Below are positions 9,322 to 17,647 of a stretch of DNA of 64,000 bases, one piece after another (position 1 is the stretch's first letter; every line of letters begins with the position of its first letter). The notes beneath the pieces are model-generated. The model was not told the DNA's origin and did no database searches. It saw nothing but the letters and a program-made list of their open reading frames with translations. This stretch comes from an uncultured Gammaproteobacteria bacterium (GTDB taxonomy: Bacteria; Pseudomonadota; Gammaproteobacteria; PS1; Pseudothioglobaceae), in contig CABXIU010000005.1 in NCBI GenBank assembly GCA_902512305.1, forward strand, positions 1 through 64,000. Direction: 5' to 3'. The position numbers were made by a program, and so were the translations under genes.

Positions 9322-9396
9322 GCACTACTATACTTAACTTACTTCTCCTTTTAATAGTAGACTAACCCCGCAGTCTTATTCGAGGCGGGGTTTTTT
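9313..9396 (+). ncRNA. Candidate small regulatory RNA with anti-SD loop and intrinsic terminator
   Basis: No open reading frame on the plus strand explains a strong intrinsic terminator ending at 9396. Upstream of it lies a perfect 7-bp inverted repeat, CTACTAT (9325-9331) and ATAGTAG (9354-9360), whose 22-base loop is pyrimidine-rich and contains CTTCTCCTT, the complement of a Shine-Dalgarno sequence. A perfect -10 hexamer TATAAT at 9301-9306 (no good -35) would start RNA near 9313; another -10-like TATACT is at 9329-9334 and would give a shorter RNA without the first hairpin. This two-hairpin layout resembles trans-acting small RNAs that block ribosome binding sites. Start and existence are inferred; the hairpins and T-run are seen. 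Confidence 0.42.
9364..9396 (+). terminator. Intrinsic terminator reading on the plus strand
   Basis: Stem AACCCCGC (9364-9371) pairs with GCGGGGTT (9385-9392) across a 13-base loop and runs into a T6 tract (9391-9396). On the minus strand the hairpin is not followed by a T-run, so it does not terminate the RND-exporter gene that ends at 9400. It therefore implies plus-strand transcription entering from the nadB upstream region. Confidence 0.7.
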
Positions 9397-9399
9397 ATT

Positions 9400-11685
9400 T
9401 TATAAGACTTTCTTACTCATTCTTGGTTTAAATATTATTAGCAATTTAGGAAGTAAAGTGAGATTTACAATCACTGCACTCAACATTGCTATAGCCATAA
9501 AAATTCCAAAATAAATACTTGGTATAAAGTTTGACAATATTAGAACAAGGAATCCAATTGCAACGGTTGCTGCAGTATAAAACATAGATACACCAATCGA
9601 GTTATGAGCCCTATACATTGAAGAGACATAGTCACTATCTACCAATAATTCAGTTTTAAATCTACTGATATAATGGATGGCATTATCAATTCCAATTCCA
9701 ATAGCTATTGCTGCTATAGTGATTGTCATAATATCTAGTGGTATTCCCACTAAACCCATTAAGCCTAGAATTACTAGCGAAGGAATTATATTTGGTGCGA
9801 CTGCTATAAGAGCAATAGATATTGATCTAAATACAATTAAAAAAAGTATAAAAATAATGGTAAAGACAGTAAGGATAGTTTTGATCTGTGATGAAAATAA
9901 ACTTTGAAGAAGATTGTTGTAAAGTGAAAAAGTTCCAGTGAAATAAAAATCATCTTCATTAAAGTAATAATTTTCAACAAGTTCCTTTTTAATGTCAATT
10001 ATTAACTGATTTCTATCTAGGCCAGTTGAAGTTTCGTTTACTCTAGCGACAATTCTTATTTGGTCTGTTTCATCAGAGATATGTGGTTTTAATACTTGAG
10101 ATTTTGCAAAATCAGGCATATTATTTTTACCAAGTACTAGTAAAAAGCCATTGGGTGCTTTGCCTTCATTTGAATCTTTGAGGACTTGCATAAAGGTATC
10201 AATTGAGAGAACTTTTCCTATACTTGGAAGGTTATTTAGATAATTATGAACTTCATGAAATTCTTCTCTTAAACTGGCGTCAGCCCAATATGCGCTGGCT
10301 ATATCATCAAAAACAATTTCAAGTGGAATCGTTCCTCCAAGCTCTTTATCAATAAAACTTAGGCCTTGATATATTTCGGTATTTTTTTTGAAATAGTTAA
10401 TAAAACTATTTTCTACAGAGAGTTTACTTAAGCCAAAAATTGCTATCGCAGCTACAATTGCAATACTCATTATTATTGACTTGCCGTGTATGTCTGTTAA
10501 TTGAGCTAGTCTTTGAAGTATAAAAAATTGTTCAGGTTTTTTAGTCGGCTTTGGTTTTTTTAAAAGCGTCATTGCTATTGCAAAACCAATAAATGACAAT
10601 ACAAATGCTACTGTTACTCCTATACTCATCATTAACCCAAAGTCAATTACGGGTTTTACGTTACTTGCAGTCAATGAGGCGAATGCAGCTATAGTTGTTA
10701 TGACAGTATAGACACAGGGCCTGATCATCTGATTTAAGGTTTTTCGAATAATATCAGAATTACTTTGTTCTAGTTCGTGGTTTTCTATTTCTCTATATCG
10801 GACAACTAAATGGATAATTACTGAGAGAGTCATGACTAGCAGAAGTGAGAAGAAATTGGCTGAAATTACTGTCACTTTCCAACCAATAGCACTAATCAAT
10901 CCAGTCATAAATATGGCTCCGATGATACTGATCGATATAGGAATGAAAACCCATTTAATTTTTCGAAAGAATACTGAAAGCATGATTGACATAACAAAGA
11001 CAACAGCAAGGCTAAATACAATTAAATCTCTTTTAATGTAATCAATGACATCATTCCTAATCATAGGAACTCCGCCTAAGAAAAGAGTTGCATTATCTCG
11101 ATAAGAGTCCATCGTCGAACGAATATTTTTAATTATTATCTTAAGTGACGCATCATCGATTATTAATCTTGGATCATCAGTTGCCAATGGTATTAATAGA
11201 GCTGTAGTTTTTAGATCAGCGCTGACAAGATTATTAGCATAGAGCGGACTATTTTTAAACTCTTGTGCCACGAGTGTTTGGTCTGCTTTTCCATTCTCAA
11301 TTGTGTAAACGTCACTTGCAAGTTCAACCAGTGATAGTGGCGGCGATTGAAAAAGAGATACATCCAAAATTGATATGATAGAGCTTATTCCCTCAATATC
11401 CAATAAATCGTCTCTTAGTAATTTTAGAAAATTTAATTGATCTATAGAGAGGATAGTTCCATCTTTTGCGGAATAACTAATTACTAAAGATTCATCTGAG
11501 CCAAAGGTTTCTTGAGTTGCAAAGTAAAGCTCAAGGTTATTATCACCATCAAGAGATAATGATTCCGAGGAGGCATCAAGAGAGAAATTTGGAATCTGAA
11601 GAGCAGATACTCCAACAATAATTGAAAAAGCTATTAATGACCAAAACGGTTTTTTAAAAATAAAATTTAAAATTGAATTAAGCAT
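9400..11685 (-). CDS. RND superfamily (MMPL/HAE3-type) exporter
   Basis: 761 residues with the RND layout of a single N-terminal membrane helix (about residues 12-31), a large periplasmic domain, five helices, a second periplasmic domain and a further membrane block. The second half repeats the first, and the membrane segments contain the short acidic motif IGIGIDNAIHYISRF typical of MMPL/HAE3 family proteins. At about 760 residues it is shorter than drug-efflux RND pumps (about 1,000). Family members move lipids, hopanoids or other hydrophobic molecules across the inner membrane or periplasm; the cargo here is unknown. It is last in the aceF-lpdA-pcm run, 17 bases beyond pcm, and no periplasmic adaptor or outer-membrane channel gene is adjacent. 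Confidence 0.82.
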   Translation of the reverse strand: MLNSILNFIFKKPFWSLIAFSIIVGVSALQIPNFSLDASSESLSLDGDNNLELYFATQETFGSDESLVISYSAKDGTILSIDQLNFLKLLRDDLLDIEGISSIISILDVSLFQSPPLSLVELASDVYTIENGKADQTLVAQEFKNSPLYANNLVSADLKTTALLIPLATDDPRLIIDDASLKIIIKNIRSTMDSYRDNATLFLGGVPMIRNDVIDYIKRDLIVFSLAVVFVMSIMLSVFFRKIKWVFIPISISIIGAIFMTGLISAIGWKVTVISANFFSLLLVMTLSVIIHLVVRYREIENHELEQSNSDIIRKTLNQMIRPCVYTVITTIAAFASLTASNVKPVIDFGLMMSIGVTVAFVLSFIGFAIAMTLLKKPKPTKKPEQFFILQRLAQLTDIHGKSIIMSIAIVAAIAIFGLSKLSVENSFINYFKKNTEIYQGLSFIDKELGGTIPLEIVFDDIASAYWADASLREEFHEVHNYLNNLPSIGKVLSIDTFMQVLKDSNEGKAPNGFLLVLGKNNMPDFAKSQVLKPHISDETDQIRIVARVNETSTGLDRNQLIIDIKKELVENYYFNEDDFYFTGTFSLYNNLLQSLFSSQIKTILTVFTIIFILFLIVFRSISIALIAVAPNIIPSLVILGLMGLVGIPLDIMTITIAAIAIGIGIDNAIHYISRFKTELLVDSDYVSSMYRAHNSIGVSMFYTAATVAIGFLVLILSNFIPSIYFGIFMAIAMLSAVIVNLTLLPKLLIIFKPRMSKKVL

Positions 11686-11702
11686 ACATGCCTATTCCAA
11701 AA

Positions 11703-12356
11703 TTAAAAAGAGAATTGTTCAATCGGCTCATGACCTTTCATAAATTCAAGATGAGTTTCAAAGAGAGATTTAGAATGCCAATCAAGTTCATTTGTCCTTG
11801 AAATTAAAGTAGCATGCATATGATGTTTTGATCCAATTACAACAAATAACTTTCCACCTATAGTAAGAAGCTTTTTTAAATCATCTTGAACTAAGGGCAA
11901 TGCAGAGCCAATGACAATAGCGTCAAATTGCTCTTCTTGAAAATCAGAACAATCAAAATCACCCTTTATTAGGGTAATATTTTTGAGCTTTAATTTTTGA
12001 ATATTTTCCTTTGCTAAGTCATGAAGCTCTTGATCAATTTCAATAGATTGAACTGATTTAGATAACTTTGCTAGCACAGAAGTAAAGTATCCACTTCCTG
12101 TACCAACCTCTAAAACATCCTCATTTCCTTGGAGGTTGAGACTGTCTAAAATTCTCCCTTCAATTTTAGGAGACAACATCTTATCAACTGAGTTTAGAGG
12201 TATTTCAATGTCTGCGAATACAAGTTTTTGATATTCTGCAGGTACAAATTTTTCGCGCGGGATATCCGAAAGAGCTTGATTGGCTCTAACGTTGAGCCCA
12301 CCCCATGGCCTTATTTGTTGCTCAATCGCATTTTTTCTTGCTTGCTTAATATCCAT
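11703..12356 (-). CDS. Protein-L-isoaspartate O-methyltransferase family protein
   Basis: 217 residues with the PCMT fold: an N-terminal segment ending RPWGGLNVRANQALSDIPRE, and the SAM-binding motif VLEVGTGSGYFTSVLAKL, followed by VQSIEID (acidic ribose ligand). PCMT methylates isoaspartyl residues in damaged proteins as a repair step. The family's usual substrate segment after the first motif differs somewhat (for example SPKIEGRILDSL), which is common in the short alpha/gammaproteobacterial branch, so substrate identity is less certain than fold. It lies 7 bases after lpdA. In many gammaproteobacteria pcm follows surE; here surE is about 50 kb away next to clpA. Confidence 0.82.
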   Translation of the reverse strand: MDIKQARKNAIEQQIRPWGGLNVRANQALSDIPREKFVPAEYQKLVFADIEIPLNSVDKMLSPKIEGRILDSLNLQGNEDVLEVGTGSGYFTSVLAKLSKSVQSIEIDQELHDLAKENIQKLKLKNITLIKGDFDCSDFQEEQFDAIVIGSALPLVQDDLKKLLTIGGKLFVVIGSKHHMHATLISRTNELDWHSKSLFETHLEFMKGHEPIEQFSF

Positions 12357-12363
12357 ATTAAAC

Positions 12364-13770
12364 CTACTTTCTTTTCCTTGGAGGCATCAAATCTGTAATT
12401 GTTCCTTCAGCCATTTCTGCAGCAAAGGCGGTGGTTTCTGATAGTGTCGGGTGGGCATGAATTGTCAACGCAATATCACTCATATCGCAACCCATCTCAA
12501 TTGCAAGACTAGCTTCAGATATCAAATCGCCTGCATTAGTGCCGCAAATTCCCATGCCAAGAATCTTACCCGATTTGGAATCAAATAGCGCTTTAGATAC
12601 TCCTTCGCTTCTACCTATGCTCAAACTTCTTCCAGATGCTGCCCATGGGAAGACACCTTTTTCAAATTTGACGTCTTCTTCTTTTAATTCTTTTTCAGTT
12701 TTTCCTGTCCATGCAACTTCTGGATCTGTATATGCAACAGATGGAATGGTAAGGACGTCAAAACCAGATTTTTGACCACAAATAACCTCTGCTGCAACTT
12801 TAGCTTCATGAACTGCCTTGTGAGCAAGCATTGGTTGGCCAACAACATCTCCAATTGCAAAGATGTTCTCGACATTTGTTTTCATTTGTTTATTTGTCTC
12901 AATAAATCCATTCTCATTAATGTTGACTCCAGCCTTGTCAGCGTCAATTAAGTTTCCATTAGGCGTTCTTCCAACTGCTACTAAAACTTTATCAAAAGTA
13001 TCAGTCTTAGGAGCATCTTTGCCTTCAAATTCAACTTTTATGCCCTTTTTTAATGCCTTCATTGAAGTGACTTTAGTATTTAAGAAAACATTTGCATAGC
13101 TTTTCTTTGCTTTCTTAAAAAGAGGCATAACAATATCTTTATCAGCGGCTGGAATAATTTGACCTCCAAGCTCGACGATAGTGATCTCACTTCCAAGAGC
13201 ATCATAAATTGTTGCCATCTCGAGTCCAATAATCCCGCCTCCAACAACCAGCATTCTTTTAGGTATGTCTTCAAGGAGAAGAGCGTCAGTAGAATCCATG
13301 ACACGTTTATCTTCAAATGGAAACATAGGAAACTTAGTAACCCTTGAGCCAACAGAGATAATGCATTGCTCAAATTCTATCACTTCATCTGTACCGTCAA
13401 GGGAGACTTGATTTTTTGAAAGAAATTTTGCATAGCCGTTAATCACTTTTACTTTTCTCGCTTTTGCAAGAGCCTGGATTCCGCCAGTAAGCTTGTTAAC
13501 AATACTGTCTTTATTTTTTTTGACTCCCTCGAGATCAATTTTCGGTTTTGAGAAAGTTATTCCAAGTTGGCTTGCATGCTTAGTTTCATTGATGACTTCT
13601 GCTGTATGGAGAAGTGATTTAGATGGAATGCATCCTACATTCAAACATACACCACCAAGAGATTCGTGACGTTCAATCAGCGTTACTTCTTTGCCTAAGT
13701 CTGCAGCTCTAAATGCTGCAGTGTATCCACCAGGACCCGAACCAATAACTAAAACTTGAGTTTTAATCAT
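12364..13770 (-). CDS. lpdA: Dihydrolipoyl dehydrogenase (E3)
   Basis: 468 residues. The redox-active disulfide motif GGVCLNVGCIPSKSL (C42 and C47), the FAD motif VIGSGPGGYTAAFRA, the NAD-binding motif VVGGGIIGLEMA, and the catalytic C-terminal IHAHPTLSE are all intact. E3 reoxidises the dihydrolipoyl groups of 2-oxoacid dehydrogenase complexes and passes electrons to NAD. Its ATG overlaps the aceF stop by 4 bases, tying it to the pyruvate dehydrogenase complex, though it may also serve 2-oxoglutarate dehydrogenase and the glycine cleavage system. Confidence 0.95.
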   Translation of the reverse strand: MIKTQVLVIGSGPGGYTAAFRAADLGKEVTLIERHESLGGVCLNVGCIPSKSLLHTAEVINETKHASQLGITFSKPKIDLEGVKKNKDSIVNKLTGGIQALAKARKVKVINGYAKFLSKNQVSLDGTDEVIEFEQCIISVGSRVTKFPMFPFEDKRVMDSTDALLLEDIPKRMLVVGGGIIGLEMATIYDALGSEITIVELGGQIIPAADKDIVMPLFKKAKKSYANVFLNTKVTSMKALKKGIKVEFEGKDAPKTDTFDKVLVAVGRTPNGNLIDADKAGVNINENGFIETNKQMKTNVENIFAIGDVVGQPMLAHKAVHEAKVAAEVICGQKSGFDVLTIPSVAYTDPEVAWTGKTEKELKEEDVKFEKGVFPWAASGRSLSIGRSEGVSKALFDSKSGKILGMGICGTNAGDLISEASLAIEMGCDMSDIALTIHAHPTLSETTAFAAEMAEGTITDLMPPRKRK

Positions 13771-14990
13771 AATAACATCTCCATAATATTGCTTAAGACT
13801 TCATTTAATTCAGCCATAAATCTTGCGCCTTCAGCTCCATCAATAACTCTATGGTCATATGAAAGAGCTAGTGGAATCATCGCCGTAGGCTCAAAAGAGC
13901 TGCCATTCCAAATGGGTTTGATTTGAGTTCTTGAGACACCTAAAATTGCAACTTCTGGAGCATTAATGATTGGCGTAAATTGAGTTCCACCTATACCACC
14001 TAAACTAGAAATTGTAAACCCAGCTCCCTTCATTTCACTTGCATCCAGTTTTCCTTCTCTTGCTTTTAAAGAGGTTTCAGCCAGTTCTTCAGAAAGCTCA
14101 ATGAGAGATTTTTTCCCTACATTCTTAACCACTGGGACTAAAAGGCCATTCGGAGTATCAACCGCAATTCCAAGATTAAAGTATTTTTTTATTACAAGAT
14201 TCTCTCCGCTTTCATCTAAAGAGGCGTTAAAGTTTGGATGGCGTTTTAATACTTGCACAACCGCTTTCATAATGAAAACAAGAGGACTTAATTTAATATT
14301 TTTTTCTTTTTGATGTTTACGAAATTTTTCTAATTGGTCAATATTAACTTCATCAAATTGAGTGACATGAGGAATTGAATTCCAAGATTTGGAAAGATGC
14401 TTGCCAGATAATTTTTTTATTCTCGATAAAGGTATAACCTCAATTTCTTCAGCGACATTACCATTAGATACAAGCTCTTTAACGAAGGATTTTAAATCTT
14501 TTTCAAGAATCCTGCCTTTTTGGCCTGTCCCGGTTACTCCAGATAGGTTAACGCCAAGTTCTCTGGCTAGCTTTCGAATTGAGGGTGATGCATGGTAACT
14601 TGAGTCTGTATTTAATGAGTGTTCTTCTTTTTGGACTTCACTTTGATTCTCTTGAGTGGAAGTATCTTCTGGCTCAGTATCTTTACTTGCTTGATTAACT
14701 GATTGAGTTGACTCAACTTTTTCTTCAGGGCTCTCTTCTTCCTGATCTGATTCACTTTCAAGAGTGAGTATGGGGTCGCCTTTGGCAACTTTATCACCTA
14801 CTTTAACTGAGAGGGCGCTTACCTTTCCAGCAAAAGGGGCTGGAATTTCCATTGTGGCTTTATCTGTTTCCAGAGTAATGATACTGTCATTCTCATTAAC
14901 AGTATCTCCAACCTTGACAAGAACCTCAATAATATCTACAGCATCAAAATCACCAATATCGGGTAACTCAACATTTTTTTGGGTAGACAT
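13767..14990 (-). CDS. aceF: Pyruvate dehydrogenase E2 (dihydrolipoamide acetyltransferase)
   Basis: 407 residues with one lipoyl domain (ITLETDKATMEIPAP, lipoyl lysine K44), an acidic, glutamate- and serine-rich linker (about 80-132), a peripheral subunit-binding domain (SPSIRKLARELGVNLSGVTG, from 135) and the catalytic domain with SYDHRVIDGAEG (H380, D384). It transfers the acetyl group to CoA at the core of the complex. E. coli AceF has three lipoyl domains; a single one is common in streamlined bacteria. The sequence is closer to AceF than to SucB by its VELPDIGDFDAVDI start, but this is by eye. aceE is not upstream: the next gene is a divergent ABC transporter. Confidence 0.88.
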   Translation of the reverse strand: MSTQKNVELPDIGDFDAVDIIEVLVKVGDTVNENDSIITLETDKATMEIPAPFAGKVSALSVKVGDKVAKGDPILTLESESDQEEESPEEKVESTQSVNQASKDTEPEDTSTQENQSEVQKEEHSLNTDSSYHASPSIRKLARELGVNLSGVTGTGQKGRILEKDLKSFVKELVSNGNVAEEIEVIPLSRIKKLSGKHLSKSWNSIPHVTQFDEVNIDQLEKFRKHQKEKNIKLSPLVFIMKAVVQVLKRHPNFNASLDESGENLVIKKYFNLGIAVDTPNGLLVPVVKNVGKKSLIELSEELAETSLKAREGKLDASEMKGAGFTISSLGGIGGTQFTPIINAPEVAILGVSRTQIKPIWNGSSFEPTAMIPLALSYDHRVIDGAEGARFMAELNEVLSNIMEMLL

Positions 14991-15135
14991 ATAGACTATT
15001 CAATAGCTTTGAATTTAATCCAGATAATTATCCCAAATTTAGTCTATTAAAGGCGATTAATGTTAAAATTTATTTGAATGCTAAAACTCTAATTTATTTA
15101 TTTTATTATCTTATTCTCGTTTAAATCCATGCTTT

Positions 15136-16044
15136 ATGTCGCTTGCACTTTCAACAGATAGTTTAGTCAAAACATATTCCAATAAACTTGAAGCCCTCAA
15201 AGGTATCAATCTTAAGGTTGAGGAGGGTGATTTTTTTGCTTTGCTTGGCTCTAATGGTGCTGGAAAGACAACAGCCATTGGAATTATTGCAGGACTTTTA
15301 AAAAGAACTTCAGGCGAAGTTATTATTAATGGTTTAAACCAAAAAAATCATTCTCATGAGGTAAAGAAAATGATTGGACTCATGCCACAAGAATTTAATT
15401 TTAATCCTCATGAGCCTAATATTGAAATTCTAATCAACCAAGCTGGATATTTTGGTATTCCTAGGAAAGAGGCGAAAACTCAAGCTGAAACTCTTTTAAA
15501 AAAAATGGAGCTATGGGATAGACGTTTTGATGTTGCACAATCTTTGTCTGGAGGGATGAAAAGGCGCTTAATGCTTGCTCGAGCATTAATGCATAAACCT
15601 AAAATTCTTATCTTGGACGAGCCAACTGCAGGGGTTGATGTTGAGATACGTCAATCAATGTGGCATTATCTGAGGCAGCTTAATAATGATGGCATGACTA
15701 TCGTCTTGACTACTCACTATTTAGAAGAAGCAGAATCCTTATGTAGAAATATTGCAATATTGAGTCATGGGGTATTAGTAGAACAGTCAAATATGAAAAA
15801 ACTTCTTGCCAAAGCCAAAAGGCAAGTAATTATTATCGACACTATTGAAAAAATAACTGGAAAAATTGAAATTCAAAACTGTGATTGTAAAGTTCTAGAA
15901 GAAAATACTTTGCAAGTTTCTCAGGGTGAAGAAATATCAATATCTGATGTGGTTTCAGCACTCTCTGATCAGAATATTAATGTGTCTCATATTCGAAGTT
16001 CTCAAAATCGTTTAGAATCACTTTTTTTATCTCTTACCAGCTAA
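15136..16044 (+). CDS. ABC transporter ATP-binding protein (YadG-like)
   Basis: 302 residues with a single nucleotide-binding domain: Walker A LLGSNGAGKTTAIG, Q-loop LMPQEFNF, signature LSGGMKRRLMLARALMHKP and Walker B ILILDEPTAGVD, then the H-loop TTHYLEEAE. The C-terminal ~80 residues form an extra regulatory segment, as in DrrA/YadG-type exporters. It pairs with the ABC-2 permease 6 bases downstream. This family exports lipids, polyketides or unknown envelope compounds; the cargo is not evident. The gene is divergent from aceF with 145 bases between them. Confidence 0.9.
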   Translation: MSLALSTDSLVKTYSNKLEALKGINLKVEEGDFFALLGSNGAGKTTAIGIIAGLLKRTSGEVIINGLNQKNHSHEVKKMIGLMPQEFNFNPHEPNIEILINQAGYFGIPRKEAKTQAETLLKKMELWDRRFDVAQSLSGGMKRRLMLARALMHKPKILILDEPTAGVDVEIRQSMWHYLRQLNNDGMTIVLTTHYLEEAESLCRNIAILSHGVLVEQSNMKKLLAKAKRQVIIIDTIEKITGKIEIQNCDCKVLEENTLQVSQGEEISISDVVSALSDQNINVSHIRSSQNRLESLFLSLTS

Positions 16045-16050
16045 ATCATT

Positions 16051-16812
16051 ATGTGGATTGCTTACAAAACTATTGTCATTAAAGAGATACTCAGATTTGC
16101 TAGAATTTGGGTTCAAACCATTGTCCCACCAGTTATAACAACCTCTCTCTATTTGCTCATTTTTGGCGGATTAATGGGCGGCAGGATAGGTCAAATGCAA
16201 GGGATTGATTATATTAATTTCATAGTGCCTGGAATTATTTTAATGACAGTGATTATGCAATCTTATGCCAATACTGTCTCTTCATTTTTTATGACTAAAT
16301 ATAATAATAGCTTTGAAGAGTTGCTTGTTTCCACAACTCCAAACTGGATTATTTTGCTAGGATTTGTAAGTGGCGGCATTGCGAGAGGTTTTTGTGTCGG
16401 CTTAGCGGTAACTCTTACAATTTCATTTTTTGTTGAAATTAAAATATTTAGTCTTTTAATTATTGCTGCAACATTTTTGTTAACGTCAATAATGTTTGCG
16501 TTAGCTGGCTTCATTAATGCGGTTTTTGCAAGAACCTTTGATGATATCTCAATTATTCCAAACTTTGTTTTACTGCCTTTAACCTATCTTGGTGGAATGT
16601 TCTACAGTATTGATATATTGCCAAGTTTCTGGAGAGGATTGTCAGCATTTAATCCAATCTATTACATGATGGATGCATTTAGATTGGGTTTTTTGGGTAT
16701 AGGAACAGTAGAGCTATGGAAGGCTTTTCTAGTGCCTTTCTCGATGATTATAGTACTGGCGATAATAGCTAATACTTTATTAAATCGTGGTGTTAGTATC
16801 AAAACAGAGTAA
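16051..16812 (+). CDS. ABC-2 type permease (YadH-like)
   Basis: 253 residues, six predicted membrane segments, with the ABC-2 features FGGLMGGRIGQM and VPGIILMTVIMQSY and the late motif LTYLGGMFYSIDILPSFWRG that resembles YadH of E. coli. With the preceding ATPase it should form a homodimeric-type exporter in the inner membrane. The operon continues with a gene for a secreted protein 8 bases downstream, which raises the possibility of a functional link, but nothing in the sequence proves it. Confidence 0.88.
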   Translation: MWIAYKTIVIKEILRFARIWVQTIVPPVITTSLYLLIFGGLMGGRIGQMQGIDYINFIVPGIILMTVIMQSYANTVSSFFMTKYNNSFEELLVSTTPNWIILLGFVSGGIARGFCVGLAVTLTISFFVEIKIFSLLIIAATFLLTSIMFALAGFINAVFARTFDDISIIPNFVLLPLTYLGGMFYSIDILPSFWRGLSAFNPIYYMMDAFRLGFLGIGTVELWKAFLVPFSMIIVLAIIANTLLNRGVSIKTE

Positions 16813-16820
16813 ATATATAG

Positions 16821-17564
16821 ATGAAAAAACTATTCCTACTTCTAGCATTATCTTTTATTTCCATTCAGAGTTTTTGTAAAGAACCTCCATTTTGGGGGAC
16901 AATTTTTATTGACCCAAACATTGTTACTGATTCTGATCCCTCAGTTTTTATAAGTATTTCATACAAAGGAAGAGAATTAAGAGAAATGTTTGACAGGAGA
17001 CATAGCTGGATTAAATTAACTCCTTTTTTGTTTGAAGCTAAATATGAAAATGGAGGCATAATTGAGATGCAAGTAAATCCAGAATTTAACGATCAATCTA
17101 GTGCAGAAATTGAAGCTAGGAAATATGCTTGGTTAATAGGGCAACTTCCAGCAGTTCTTAGAAAAGATATAGAAACATCATGGATTCATAAAGGAGATGA
17201 GTCCGTTGGAGGCGGTAATAACAACATTTTAATACATACAGGTCGAACCAAAAAATTTGAAAGAGATGGTATTTTAGAGGAAGCTTTAATTCATGAGGCC
17301 TCACACACATCTCTAGATTCATATCATGCTAATAATCATGCTTGGCTTGAGGCACAATCAAAGGATAATAATTTTATTTCGAATTACGCTAGAGACAATC
17401 CCTTGAGGGAAGATATTGCTGAAAGCTTTCTAACGTATTTAGCAGCTATTCATCTAAGTGACAGAATTTCATCTGAACTGAAGTTGCTAATACTTTCAAC
17501 TATACCAAATCGAATTGAGTACTTTGAAAATCAGAACTTTGACTTATCTCAATACTCAAGATAG
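16821..17564 (+). CDS. Secreted putative zinc metallopeptidase (HExxH protein)
   Basis: 247 residues, not recognised beyond its motif. A signal peptide is evident (MKKLFLLLALSFISIQSFC, cleavage probably near residue 19-20). The mature part has HEASH at 158-162, preceded by ILEEALI, so the context is a hydrophobic helix as in zinc peptidases; E197 or E201 (REDIAES) about 36-40 residues later could be the third, gluzincin-type ligand. The cysteine at the signal end (SFCK) does not form a clear lipobox. The protein is presumably periplasmic or exported. It begins 8 bases after the YadH-like permease stop, suggesting co-transcription. A peptidase activity is an inference from the HExxH motif alone; such a motif also occurs by chance. 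Confidence 0.6.
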   Translation: MKKLFLLLALSFISIQSFCKEPPFWGTIFIDPNIVTDSDPSVFISISYKGRELREMFDRRHSWIKLTPFLFEAKYENGGIIEMQVNPEFNDQSSAEIEARKYAWLIGQLPAVLRKDIETSWIHKGDESVGGGNNNILIHTGRTKKFERDGILEEALIHEASHTSLDSYHANNHAWLEAQSKDNNFISNYARDNPLREDIAESFLTYLAAIHLSDRISSELKLLILSTIPNRIEYFENQNFDLSQYSR

Positions 17565-17647
17565 ATAGCCATCTCGTAAACATTTAGCCTTAATAAAAAT
17601 CAAAGTTAAAAATTACATAAATCGATGAAATTGTTTACAATTATCCA

